NCBI GenBank assembly: GCA_902768785.1
Contig: CACXMM010000020.1
Location: 1 to 64,000 of the forward strand
Reading direction: 5' to 3'
Origin: an uncultured Prevotellaceae bacterium
GTDB lineage: Bacteria > Bacteroidota > Bacteroidia > Bacteroidales > Bacteroidaceae
Length of the DNA: 64,000 nt
Shown here: piece after piece, positions 8,693-16,822 of the stretch
How positions within the stretch are numbered: position 1 is the stretch's first letter
How the letters are laid out: each line of letters begins with the position of its first letter
The notes under the pieces: model-generated
What the model was told of the DNA's origin: nothing
Databases searched by the model: none
The model's input: the letters and a program-made list of their open reading frames with translations, nothing else
Translations under genes and position numbers: made by a program

Positions 8693-8760
8693 TTCAATTC
8701 TTCAACTCTTCAATCCTTCAATTCTTCAGTCCTTCAACTCTTCAATCCTTCAACTCTTCC
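8693..8760 (+). repeat. Octamer tandem repeat (TTCAANTC) overlapping the truB 3' end
   Basis: About eight units of TTCAATTC/TTCAACTC/TTCAATCC, period 8. The last two units are the final codons of truB (LEELKD then stop). Confidence 0.85.
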
Positions 8761-9449
8761 AGTTCCTGTTGCTTCAGCCACTGTGGGAACTGTTCCAAGG
8801 TGACACACTGATCAATGGATACCTCCCCTACCCTTGTACGGCAGAGAGAGGTGAGATAGGCAGCAGACTCCAATGCCTCACCAATATCCCGGGCCAGTGA
8901 GCGGATATAGGTGCCTTTGCCACATACCACGCGAATGCTCATCTGCATCAGTTCCTCGTCAAAGTGCAGCAATTCGATCTTCTCGATACGGACGGTCTTG
9001 GCCTTGATTTCAAAATCCTTGCCCTTACGGCTCAGCTGGTAGGCACGTTTGCCATTGACACATACCGCACTATATACTGGAGGCACCTGATCCACATCTC
9101 CTACGAACTGCGCCAGCACCTGCTCCACCTTCTCTCGGGTGATCTGTGAAGTAGGGAACACGGCATCCACAGGATGCTCCATGTCATGACTCGCCGTTGA
9201 GGCACCCAACTGTAATGTGGCCACATATTCCTTGGTATGGGCTTGCAGTGATTCGATCTCCTTCGTCTTCTTACCCGTACAAAGCACCAGCACACCTGTT
9301 GCTAACGGGTCGAGTGTTCCGGCATGCCCCACTTTCACCTTGTACCGCATCTTCTTGGTCAGCAGGTACCGGATATGTGCCAAGGCACCGAAGCTGGTCA
9401 TGGCATACGGCTTGTCGATATAGAGAATCTCTCCTGTGCGAAAATTCAT
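8742..9449 (-). CDS. truB: tRNA pseudouridine-55 synthase
   Basis: TruB isomerises U55 in the T-loop of tRNAs. The 235-residue protein is a short TruB lacking the C-terminal PUA extension. The catalytic motif GHAGTLDPLATGVL (Asp nucleophile) is near residue 45, with YSAV and KGTYIRSLARDIG further on. The last residues ELEELKD come from an octamer repeat, so the natural C-terminus may have been rewritten by repeat growth. The start ATG directly abuts the uppP stop (TAAATG, 0 bp apart), implying translational coupling. Confidence 0.95.
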   Translation of the reverse strand: MNFRTGEILYIDKPYAMTSFGALAHIRYLLTKKMRYKVKVGHAGTLDPLATGVLVLCTGKKTKEIESLQAHTKEYVATLQLGASTASHDMEHPVDAVFPTSQITREKVEQVLAQFVGDVDQVPPVYSAVCVNGKRAYQLSRKGKDFEIKAKTVRIEKIELLHFDEELMQMSIRVVCGKGTYIRSLARDIGEALESAAYLTSLCRTRVGEVSIDQCVTLEQFPQWLKQQELEELKD

Positions 9450-10307
9450 TTAATCTACCATTGCGAGTGAGTGACCGGTCAGCAGCAACACAATGATGAT
9501 ACCGCCAACGATAATCCGATAGATACCGAAGGCCTTGAAACCATATTTCGTGAGGAAGGCTACGAACCACTTCATGGCCAGCAGGGCCACGATGAAGGCG
9601 ATGACGCACCCCAGGATCAGCATTGTGATATTATGTGAAGTAGCCCATGCGGCATCATCTTTCAGTAAGTCGAGCAAATCGAGGAACGTAGCTCCTGCCA
9701 TGGTGGGAACGGCCAGGAAGAACGAGAACTCCGCAGCACGCTTGCGAGTCAGTCCTTGGGCCATACCGCCCACGATGGTGGCCATCGATCGCGACACACC
9801 GGGAATCACCGAGATACACTGGAATAGACCAATATTGAAAGCCCTTTTCTCCGTGAGCTGGTTGGATTCGGAGCCTTTATTGAAGATCCGGTCGCAGTAA
9901 AGCATGAAGACACCTCCCACCACCAGCATAACGGCCACGACCTCAACACTGTCGAGCAACCAGTCGAGCAGTCCTGATTTCTTTGCCAGTAAGCCTACCA
10001 CGATAGCAGGCAGCACACCTACGAGCAGCAGCCAATAGAAATAATACTTATGACGCAGTTTCTGGAAAAGGCTGCTTCCTTCTGGGGCGGGCGTATGGTC
10101 GAACTGAAAGAAGCGCTTCCAATACAGGCACACCACCGATAGGATAGCACCAAACTGAATAATAAAGGTGAAGGCATGCACAAAGGGATCCCCTTGCGGA
10201 ACACCCAACAGATTCTGCGTGATGATCATGTGCCCTGTCGATGAGACAGGCAGGAACTCCGTCAGTCCCTCAACAATGGCAATGATAACTGTTTCTAACC
10301 AATCCAT
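9450..10307 (-). CDS. uppP: Undecaprenyl-diphosphatase (BacA/UppP)
   Basis: This 285-residue inner-membrane phosphatase recycles undecaprenyl pyrophosphate to the monophosphate carrier lipid used for peptidoglycan and O-antigen; overproduction gives bacitracin resistance in other bacteria. The two signature regions are EGLTEFLPVSSTGHM (residues 13-27) and PGVSRSMATI, and about eight hydrophobic segments are visible. It follows DUF3098 by 35 bp and abuts truB, in the order ftsX-DUF3098-uppP-truB-queA. Confidence 0.96.
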   Translation of the reverse strand: MDWLETVIIAIVEGLTEFLPVSSTGHMIITQNLLGVPQGDPFVHAFTFIIQFGAILSVVCLYWKRFFQFDHTPAPEGSSLFQKLRHKYYFYWLLLVGVLPAIVVGLLAKKSGLLDWLLDSVEVVAVMLVVGGVFMLYCDRIFNKGSESNQLTEKRAFNIGLFQCISVIPGVSRSMATIVGGMAQGLTRKRAAEFSFFLAVPTMAGATFLDLLDLLKDDAAWATSHNITMLILGCVIAFIVALLAMKWFVAFLTKYGFKAFGIYRIIVGGIIIVLLLTGHSLAMVD

Positions 10308-10342
10308 TAAGTAATCTACAACTATATAATGTCAATACTCAA

Positions 10343-10579
10343 CTAACTATTCTTACCATCTCTTGGCTTGCGCAAAATGGCATAGACAATGGACACGAAT
10401 CCGAGGAATGTTACCACCGGAGCCACCTTGATGTGCATCGTATTGAAAATCTCCGGATTAAACGACTCCTCCGTAGAGCCGCTGCCACTCATTAAGACAA
10501 AACCGAGAATCACCACTGCCATGCCCGCAGCCAGCAGGATGAAGTTCACGCGGTCAAATGCAAAATTTCTTCTATCCAT
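10343..10579 (-). CDS. DUF3098 small membrane protein
   Basis: A 78-residue protein with two membrane segments (residues about 13-30 and 51-68), the motif MAVVILGFVLMSGSGS in the first and a short basic C-terminus. This is the DUF3098 family, found in Bacteroidetes beside ftsX and uppP as here. Function is unknown; the context suggests a role in division or envelope synthesis. Confidence 0.88.
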   Translation of the reverse strand: MDRRNFAFDRVNFILLAAGMAVVILGFVLMSGSGSTEESFNPEIFNTMHIKVAPVVTFLGFVSIVYAILRKPRDGKNS

Positions 10580-10587
10580 ATATTATT

Positions 10588-10695
10588 CTTTGAACTTTGA
10601 ACTTTGAATTTTGAACTTTGAACTTTGAACTTTGATCTTTGAACTTTGAACTTTGAACTATGATCTTTGAACTTTGATCTTTGAACTTTGAACTT
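10588..10695 (+). repeat. TTTGAAC heptamer tandem array
   Basis: About fifteen units of TTTGAAC with variants TTTGAAT, TTTGATC and TATGATC, ending TTTATGATT. The array at 17690-17816 ends in the same TTTATGATT. Confidence 0.9.
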
Positions 10696-10699
10696 TATG

Positions 10700-10793
10700 A
10701 TTACTCCTTTCTCCTTCCTCCCGTCTCCTTTCTCCTTCCTCCTGTCTCCTGTCTCCTTCCTCCTTTCTCCTTCCTCCTCCCTCCCTTTGGGAG
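10700..10793 (+). repeat. CTCCTNN heptamer tandem array
   Basis: About thirteen units of CTCCTTC/CTCCTGT/CTCCTTT/CTCCCGT, directly after the TTTGAAC array. The same unit family is inserted in the CCA-adding enzyme gene at 24483-24592. Confidence 0.9.
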
Positions 10794-10808
10794 GGCCGGG
10801 GTGGGCTC

Positions 10809-11687
10809 CTAAATCTTATACAGTTCTCCTGCTTTCATTCTCAGGAACTTGTTCACAGAGAAATAAGAGCAGAGGAGGGTGATCAGGATACCGAACACCA
10901 AGACTGCCGCCGCCGTGATGATCATCACCTCACGGGTGATCACAGCAAGCACACCCGGCTCGTAGGTATAAAGCACATAGACGCCGATGCCTAACACGAT
11001 AATAGCGATCAGTGCCGCACAGACACCGATGTACAGGGCTCTTTTCATGAAAGGACGACGGATGAAGCCCCAAGAGGCACCCACCAACTTCATGGTATGA
11101 ATGGAGAATCGACGAGCATAGATGCCTAACTTCACCGAATTGTTGATCAGTGAGAAAGACACGATGCTCAGCAACACAGCCAAGACCAATAGTACGATGT
11201 TGGTCTTGTTCAAGGTCCTGTTCACGTCGTTGATCAGGTCGAGGGGATACTCCAGTTCCTGAACCTGTGAGTTCTTCTTCAGCTCAGCAGAGATCCATTT
11301 CAGGGAGTCCTGATTGGCATAGTCGGCCGCCAAGCGCAGTTCGATGCTACTGGTATAAGGATTCGTGCCGGCAAACTCACTGGGGTCCACACCTAATTCC
11401 TTCTTTTGCTCCTCCAACACTTCTTCCTTACTGACAAACGACAGACTGCTCACGTAGGGCCGTACCTGCAGTTCCCTGCACAGGCGCAATGCTTCGGGAT
11501 TCGTCATATCCTCCGCCAGCATCACGGTCACCGTGAGGTTCTCTTTGACATAAGTAGAAAGGTTCTTGGCTGTGAGTACGGAAAAAACGACCATGCCCAA
11601 AAGGATGAGCACCATCGCCGTACTTATACATAGAGTAATTGCCTGCAATCCTCTGTGGTTGCGGGCTGACTTTTTCTTCTTTCCCAT
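10809..11687 (-). CDS. ftsX: Cell-division ABC transporter permease-like FtsX
   Basis: A 292-residue inner-membrane protein that pairs with the ATPase FtsE to control peptidoglycan hydrolases at the septum. It has the FtsX layout: basic cytoplasmic N-terminus, TM1 (about 20-42), a large periplasmic domain with the family pattern TVMLAEDMTNPEALRLCREL, then three membrane segments in the C-terminal half. The start at 11687 (MGKKKKSARN) lies about 75 bp downstream of a -7 element. No ftsE lies next to it; separate ftsE and ftsX loci are common in Bacteroidetes. First gene of ftsX-DUF3098-uppP-truB-queA. Confidence 0.93.
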   Translation of the reverse strand: MGKKKKSARNHRGLQAITLCISTAMVLILLGMVVFSVLTAKNLSTYVKENLTVTVMLAEDMTNPEALRLCRELQVRPYVSSLSFVSKEEVLEEQKKELGVDPSEFAGTNPYTSSIELRLAADYANQDSLKWISAELKKNSQVQELEYPLDLINDVNRTLNKTNIVLLVLAVLLSIVSFSLINNSVKLGIYARRFSIHTMKLVGASWGFIRRPFMKRALYIGVCAALIAIIVLGIGVYVLYTYEPGVLAVITREVMIITAAAVLVFGILITLLCSYFSVNKFLRMKAGELYKI

Positions 11688-11761
11688 TGTAAATGGCCGT
11701 ATTACAACAAAAACAACACAAGTGACAGGTGTCTGAAGCCCGTCTTTCTCGCATTTGCCTG

Positions 11762-11769
11762 CAAAGATA
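11762..11769 (-). promoter_or_regulatory. -7 element of the ftsX operon
   Basis: TATCTTTG followed by GCA on the minus strand, 75 bp upstream of the ftsX ATG. Confidence 0.7.
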
Positions 11770-11866
11770 CGAGTTTAAATTTAGAATGAAGAACGAAGAA
11801 AGAAGAATTGCATTCAGCCGTATGGCTTTTTATCGGTTTTTAACATTCTCTTTTTTCTTTTTTTAT

Positions 11867-11874
11867 TACCTTTG
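11867..11874 (+). promoter_or_regulatory. -7 element of the radical SAM gene
   Basis: TACCTTTG followed by GCA, 19 bp before the ATG at 11894. It rules out the longer upstream open frame as coding. Confidence 0.75.
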
Positions 11875-11893
11875 CAGTAGAAAAAGTAACAAT

Positions 11894-12670
11894 ATGGCAA
11901 CAATCATCTACCCCAGTCCGATCTTCGGACCAGTCCACAGTCGCCGCTTAGGTGTATCCTTAGGCATCAACCTCCTGCCGGGAGACGGTAAGGTGTGCAC
12001 CTTCGACTGCATCTATTGCGAATGCGGATTCAATGGTGACCACCGCCCCAAACAGAAGATGCCATCTCGTGAGGAGGTGGCTACCGCCTTGGAAGCAAAG
12101 CTCCAGGACATGCAGCAGAACGGTCCTACACCCGATGTGTTCACTTTCGCCGGTAACGGAGAACCGACAGCCAATCCCCATTTCCCGGAAATCATCGATG
12201 ACACCCTACGCCTTCGCGACCGCTATTTCCCCAAGGCAAAGGTGTCTGTGCTAAGCAACAGTACGATGATCCATAAACCGGAGGTGCGCGCTGCCCTCAT
12301 GCGAGTAGATAACAATATTCTGAAACTTGACACCATAGACCCGCTATATATAAATAAGGTGGACCGTCCCACGGGGAAATACGATGTACGGAAGATCATT
12401 GAGAACCTCAAACTGTTTAACGGACACGTCATTATCCAGACGATGTTTATGAAAGGACTGTCTGAGGGGGAGAGTGTGGATAACACAGGAGAGGAATATG
12501 TGGCACCATGGCTCGAAGCGGTAAAGGACATCGCCCCCCAACAGGTGATGATCTATACCATCGACCGCGAGACTCCCGACCATGACCTGCTGAAGGCTAC
12601 CCATGAGGAACTTGACAGCATCCGCGACCGAGTCATTGCCGCCGGCATCCCCTGCACCGCTTCCTATTGA
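11894..12670 (+). CDS. Radical SAM protein
   Basis: A 258-residue cytoplasmic radical SAM enzyme. The [4Fe-4S] cluster motif is CTFDCIYCECG (CxxxCxxC) near residue 37, followed by TFAGNGEPTANP, the SAM-binding GEP region. The N-terminal IIYPSPIFGPVHSRRLGVSLGINLLP is typical of a family of short radical SAM proteins (COG0731-like) widespread in Bacteroidetes. Substrate unknown; COG0731 includes wyosine-type tRNA enzymes, but this protein lacks the flavodoxin domain of those and should not be called one. The start is set by the promoter 19 bp upstream. Confidence 0.85.
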   Translation: MATIIYPSPIFGPVHSRRLGVSLGINLLPGDGKVCTFDCIYCECGFNGDHRPKQKMPSREEVATALEAKLQDMQQNGPTPDVFTFAGNGEPTANPHFPEIIDDTLRLRDRYFPKAKVSVLSNSTMIHKPEVRAALMRVDNNILKLDTIDPLYINKVDRPTGKYDVRKIIENLKLFNGHVIIQTMFMKGLSEGESVDNTGEEYVAPWLEAVKDIAPQQVMIYTIDRETPDHDLLKATHEELDSIRDRVIAAGIPCTASY

Positions 12671-13458
12671 ACGGGGTATATCCGTGGGATTTTAGACGAA
12701 ATCATATAATCAATCATTGGCAAGACAAAAAACAAACAAAATATTTTGTTCTGCCCTCATTTTTGATTATCTTATACTTCAATCTCGGCGAGGGGGCCGA
12801 CTACCTCTATCATGGCAAGACACAGTTCGTCGGCGTGCACACCAACGACCTTCTGCAGATGAGTCCCAAGGAACTGAATGCGCTCGGTGTTCACAACTCC
12901 CTGAACATCTTTCCAGAGTACTACCTGATCCGCGTGAACGAGTTCAACAAGGTGGCACGCACACCCTTGGAGGAATGGATTTCCTACCTCAAAGACGGGC
13001 GCATCAACGATGACACGACCGCCCCTGGACTTGCTGAAGCCAAAGAGAAATTACAGTACATGAAAATGTCCGACGAGGAGCGATGGGCATACGAGCATGA
13101 GATCATGAACAAGGTAGTGCTGCAGAGTCAGATTGACGATGCACGGGAAGGAGGTTTGGCAGAGGGTCTTGCTGAAGGACGGGCAAAAGGGCTTGAGGAA
13201 GGACGGGCAAAAGGACTTGAGGAAGGACGGGCAAAAGGACTTGCTGAAGGACTTGAGGAAGGACGAGCAAAAGGACTTGAGGAAGGACGAGCGGAAGGTC
13301 GTGAAGAAGGACGTGAAGAAGGACGTGAAGAAGGACGTGAAGAAGGACGTGAAGAAGAGAAACGACTGATTGCGAAAAGTCTGAGGGCAGCAGGTGTTCC
13401 CACAGAGTTGATTGTCCAAAGTACAGGTCTTACACCTGATGAAATTGCGAAGCTATAA
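12667..13458 (+). pseudogene. N-terminally truncated Rpn-family PD-(D/E)XK nuclease/putative transposase
   Basis: From about 12766 the frame matches the C-terminal half of the Bacteroidetes Rpn/PDDEXK_2 proteins: YFNLGEGADYLYHGKTQF, LNIFPEYYLIRVNEFN, LEEWISYLKDG, MSDEERWAYEHE. It is followed by a long (R/L)xEG repeat of about 60 residues (AEGRAKGLEEGRAKG, then REEGREEG) and a C-terminal helix-turn-helix-like end, VPTELIVQSTGLTPDEIAKL. The N-terminal PD-(D/E)XK catalytic part (usual start MxxYINPFTDVGFKxIFG) is missing, and the residues before 12766 are unrelated to the family. The frame begins 4 bp inside the end of the radical SAM gene, but that start is probably not real. Likely a decayed fragment; expression unknown. 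Confidence 0.75.
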
Positions 13459-13499
13459 CAAAAAACATATGCGCCACTTGAATGGATAGCATCAGTACA

Positions 13500-13609
13500 A
13501 ATTGTGCAAGACGGGTGCACAAGTTGTGCATGACGTTTGCACAAGTTGTGCAGACCCTTTGCACAAAGTGTGCAGAACCGTTGCGCAAATCGTGCACTAC
13601 TGTTGAGCC
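13500..13609 (+). repeat. 22-bp dyad array, TTGTGCA type (copy 1)
   Basis: Five contiguous units of exactly 22 bp, consensus AGTTGTGCA-N7-TGCACA, with the junctions forming the palindrome TGCACAAGTTGTGCA. Nearly the same array stands at 39739-39848. Units differ mainly in the central 7 bp. Confidence 0.92.
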
Positions 13610-13711
13610 TTCACACTTTTTGGCAACACGATGGTGTGAAGGTGCGTGAATGTGCCTTCACATGTTAAGACCTTGTAGTCAACACCTTGCAAAAGTGTGA
13701 AGGTGTGAAGG
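13608..13711 (+). repeat. CCTTCACAC/GTGTGAAGG inverted repeats
   Basis: CCTTCACAC (13608) and CCTTCACA (13655) alternate with GTGTGAAGG (13634, 13695, 13703), able to form several alternative hairpins. This stretch is absent from the equivalent position of copy 2 near 39850. The rest of 13712-13860 holds sequence shared with 39890-39960 and no gene. Confidence 0.7.
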
Positions 13712-13866
13712 CACTTTCAATCTTTCTCTATGGGAAATTGTTTACAGCCTATTTGTCCTGCTGAGAACAAGGCAATCATTATAATCACGCAGAGTCTGAG
13801 GAGTTAACGGAGATTGAAGGCGAAGGGGAGTTTAAGGATCAGGGGTGGCACACAGAGAATCATAAA

Positions 13867-13894
13867 GAGAGGCGTACCTCGCGGTACGCCTCTC
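13867..13894 (-). terminator. Hairpin terminator after the small acidic peptide gene
   Basis: Perfect 12-bp stem GAGAGGCGTACC / GGTACGCCTCTC with a TCGC loop, about 75 bp beyond the stop codon of the minus-strand unit; a short T-rich stretch follows on the minus strand. Duplicated at 39969-39996. Confidence 0.75.
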
Positions 13895-13969
13895 CCTCAC
13901 ATAATTAACTCAAGTTTTGAATTCTATATAAGTTTTTACTTGTCGTGTTTGTATCACGGATAAGTCATA

Positions 13970-14188
13970 TTAGTCGCCGATAGCGAACGGATCCTCTACT
14001 GGATCATCATCCCAAAGGCTGCCGAAAGGATCACCATCAAAGAGGCTATCGTTCTCTTTTGCTCCAGCATATGGATCCTTATTCTCTTCTTCCTGACTCC
14101 CAGTAAAAAGGTCATCCAGAGTCAATGGAGCAGACAGGCGAAGTACTACCACCTCTGTCTGCGGTGCTATATATAGTATCTTTTTCAT
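13970..14188 (-). CDS. Small acidic peptide, KxYxxP type
   Basis: A 72-residue peptide whose ATG overlaps the stop of the large secreted protein gene by 4 bp (ATGA), so the two are translationally coupled. N-terminus MKKILYIAPQTEVVVLRLS shows the pattern K-x-x-Y-x-x-P-x-x-E-V-V-x-L seen in many small Bacteroidales proteins. The C-terminus is strongly acidic and ends FGSLWDDDPVEDPFAIGD, identical to the tail of the paralogue at 40073-40267 although the N-terminal parts differ. No signal peptide or cysteine. Function unknown; candidates are a secretion or assembly partner, or a cognate inhibitor, of the upstream protein. Confidence 0.8.
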   Translation of the reverse strand: MKKILYIAPQTEVVVLRLSAPLTLDDLFTGSQEEENKDPYAGAKENDSLFDGDPFGSLWDDDPVEDPFAIGD

Positions 14189-16320
14189 TTCACAACGTAT
14201 TTCTTACCATTATGTATATACAGACCATTCTTTTGAGGAATGGATACTTTAACACCTTGAATCGTGTAATAACCCTCATTCCTTGTCGTAGTCTCTTGAT
14301 CCATTGTAGTTATACCTGTTGCTATGGAAGACGGAGAAGATAAATCCTCATCCAGTAGAATCATATTATCAAAAGTCTTCGCAGAGGCAGTAACTCCTTC
14401 TGTTATTGTACCAGGGGATGCAGAATGAGATTGAGTGAACACATCTGCAGGATAATGCAAGAAGGCCTTACTGTTGATGGCATACATATCAGTCATACAG
14501 CGGAAGAAACCCCAGCCCATTTTTCCATCGGTAGTTGCATTCCAGTCTTTACCTTTTCCTATGCTTCCAGCATTCATGCTTGCTTGTAACTTTTCGCCAT
14601 TGCCGAAGAAGAAATTACGATAGGTCACTTTCTGACCGCTATAAGCCTGCATCTCCAATGTGTTGTAATTAACATAATTTCCGTTCTCAGCATTGTAGAT
14701 TGCACGTTCTACTCCCATACAGTGGATTGCCTCCAAATAGTTGTGATATGATTGTCCGTTAGAGACATAATCATGTGTTTCAATACCCACATACTTCATG
14801 CCTTTTGCAAAAGCATATTCATCCGTATTCCATTCTGATGCGCCTACAGCACCACGCTTATCGTCATCGCTCACAAAGCGGTAAGGTTTGAGATCATCAG
14901 CAGTTAGCCCCCTTATAGATGCCTCTTGGGCTGTCAAATGAGGGAACATCAACATTCCACCTCCTTCTTTTGTTACATAATGATGGATAACAACTCCTGT
15001 CCCAGCAGGAATAACATCACCTTGCTTCATTTGTTTCAGAACGGCTTTCCCGCCCTCATAGCCACACACAATGTATACATCTGCTATTTTATCCGCATAG
15101 TTGGGAACAATTCTGTCAACAATATCCGAGTAAGTACGCCAGTCCATGTCAAACGTTACGGGAATACCAGAAGACACGAATCTCTGCCATCCGATTCCTG
15201 TCTTAGGAGTGCAAACGACGGTTTCTCCTTCAATCGTATGTCCAGTTCCGTCAATGACCTTTCTTAAAGCAAGAAGATCATCGTGACCTTGCACCTTACC
15301 TCCATTAATCTGACTTTTCCATTCACCCACATAAAAGTCATAGTGATTTGTTGGGTAATGCAAACGTGTACGAACGGTACCTATGTCTGTTTGTCCGTCA
15401 GTATGCATTGGAGAGAATGCTTCGAAGGCACATTCAATTTCCTTATCTGCATAAACATAAATATCATTCAGAGGAGCAATCTTCCTGTCTTTACTATCAT
15501 AGAAGAACGCATAATTCTCAATCGACTCAAGTTGAGATTCTTTATTGATGACAATTGTCTTTATAGGCACATTGTTAAATGCATACTGGTCTATCTTCTT
15601 GACCGTGTTCGGTATTGTCAGTACACCATCTTTGTTATGAGGGAAAGGATAGACATCTCCGTTTTCATCTTTAACTAGCTGGCCGGCACCTTGGAATGCT
15701 TCTACTCCAATATAAGTAATATGAGAATCTGTTCCGAAATCCAATGTGGCAAGATTAGGACATTTAAACGCTTGTTTGCCAATACTTTTTACTTTACTTG
15801 AGAAAGTAACAGATGTCAACTTTTCGGAATTAACAAACATTTCATCCGGAACATCTATTGCACCAGCTATCTTAGCAGTAGTTATTGTATTCTTAGTATT
15901 GCCCATCAAACTTTGTCTATCTAAAGGTAGTGTCTCTTTGTCTGACATTATGATCGATGTAACACTATTCCAATATTCGAAAGTTTGCGAACTAACTTCC
16001 TTAGGGACATCCCCAGTATAGACAGTTTTCGGGGCGAACTCGGCATCCCAGAAATTCACAGTAGTAGCATTGTTCTTTCCAATATCACGGAATTTCTGCA
16101 AATCACTTTCATTAAACTTACCCACGAGAGTCAATTTAGCCCGGTCGAGCAGGGCTTTTTCAGCGTCTGTGAAGTTATGTGATGCAAACTGTCCATAGGA
16201 ATCGCCAGTTACTTCAACAATCACTTCATCGGCAGTACTACCTTCACGAATACTCACATCTGCCCACGTCCCTATCGACACGCAGACACACATCATCACA
16301 AAAAGTAAAAACCTTTTCAT
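14185..16320 (-). CDS. Secreted BspA-like leucine-rich repeat protein with T9SS-like C-terminus
   Basis: A 711-residue exported protein with signal peptide MKRFLLFVMMCVCVSIGTWA. Residues about 155-275 carry BspA-type (LRR_5) repeats, for example LTSVTFSSKVKSIGKQAF and VKKIDQYAFNN. The C-terminal half is a beta-rich region with GDVIPAGTGVVIH, shared with the other three large proteins at 40.3-50.1 kb. It ends YYTIQGVKV...GLYIHNGKKYVVK, resembling the type IX secretion C-terminal signal of Bacteroidetes; that assignment is inference. BspA-like proteins of oral relatives bind host matrix and other bacteria. The start region and the last 50 bp are nearly the same as in the 1,111-residue paralogue, while the middle is not. 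Confidence 0.82.
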   Translation of the reverse strand: MKRFLLFVMMCVCVSIGTWADVSIREGSTADEVIVEVTGDSYGQFASHNFTDAEKALLDRAKLTLVGKFNESDLQKFRDIGKNNATTVNFWDAEFAPKTVYTGDVPKEVSSQTFEYWNSVTSIIMSDKETLPLDRQSLMGNTKNTITTAKIAGAIDVPDEMFVNSEKLTSVTFSSKVKSIGKQAFKCPNLATLDFGTDSHITYIGVEAFQGAGQLVKDENGDVYPFPHNKDGVLTIPNTVKKIDQYAFNNVPIKTIVINKESQLESIENYAFFYDSKDRKIAPLNDIYVYADKEIECAFEAFSPMHTDGQTDIGTVRTRLHYPTNHYDFYVGEWKSQINGGKVQGHDDLLALRKVIDGTGHTIEGETVVCTPKTGIGWQRFVSSGIPVTFDMDWRTYSDIVDRIVPNYADKIADVYIVCGYEGGKAVLKQMKQGDVIPAGTGVVIHHYVTKEGGGMLMFPHLTAQEASIRGLTADDLKPYRFVSDDDKRGAVGASEWNTDEYAFAKGMKYVGIETHDYVSNGQSYHNYLEAIHCMGVERAIYNAENGNYVNYNTLEMQAYSGQKVTYRNFFFGNGEKLQASMNAGSIGKGKDWNATTDGKMGWGFFRCMTDMYAINSKAFLHYPADVFTQSHSASPGTITEGVTASAKTFDNMILLDEDLSSPSSIATGITTMDQETTTRNEGYYTIQGVKVSIPQKNGLYIHNGKKYVVK

Positions 16321-16490
16321 TGTTTTGTTCTTGAATTAATTAATATATTATGTTTATTATTAATCTCTCTTGGTTCGGCATCCATCTTATCTGCCGTTCC
16401 TGATTAGCCGTTACTCTGAATGGCCTTTGTTAGTTTGAGTTCCAGCCTCAATTATGCTCGTACCACGAAGTGAGCCTATAAACTCGGTGC

Positions 16491-16498
16491 AAAGATAA
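16491..16498 (-). promoter_or_regulatory. -7 element of the 711-residue protein gene
   Basis: TATCTTTG followed by GCA on the minus strand, giving a leader of about 165 nt. Beyond it, 16499-16822 is AT-rich with no credible gene; the G-rich strand near 16770 has nothing recognisable. Confidence 0.65.
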
Positions 16499-16822
16499 TA
16501 TAGTTTAATGAAACGAGAAAATAAAACTATGATTATTTTAAGATGAAAGAGTGTTTTTAACCTTTATAAACAATTTATTTATCGACAAAATACAATATTT
16601 GGTTATTAAATTGTTCTATTGATAGCTTAAAAAAAAGAAAAAGCGCGAATAGTATTACGAATTGATGATGAATTGGCAAATATAGTCGATTGGAATTCTA
16701 TTAGTTTATCGATGGACAAGAGTTTTATATCGGCTGCATGGCTAATTTAACTATAGACGCCCAACTCCTACCCCGCCCATAAGAGTGAGGGGAAGTGTCA
16801 TGCGGAATATAAATAGGTGAAA

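Noticed and set aside
11729-11893. N-terminal extension of the radical SAM protein
   Set aside because: The promoter at 11867-11874 lies inside it and the family start is at 11894.
13133-13369. Alternative-frame proteins across the xEGR repeat (for example a lysine-rich KDGQKDLRKD frame)
   Set aside because: A repeat that is open in several frames produces such readings; only the frame with Rpn-family sequence on both sides is supported.
16620-16745. Possible ribbon-helix-helix gene remnant (frame reading ARIVLRIDDELANIVDW)
   Set aside because: The frame is open for about 38 codons but has no ATG before the motif and a stop just upstream; too short and weak to annotate.
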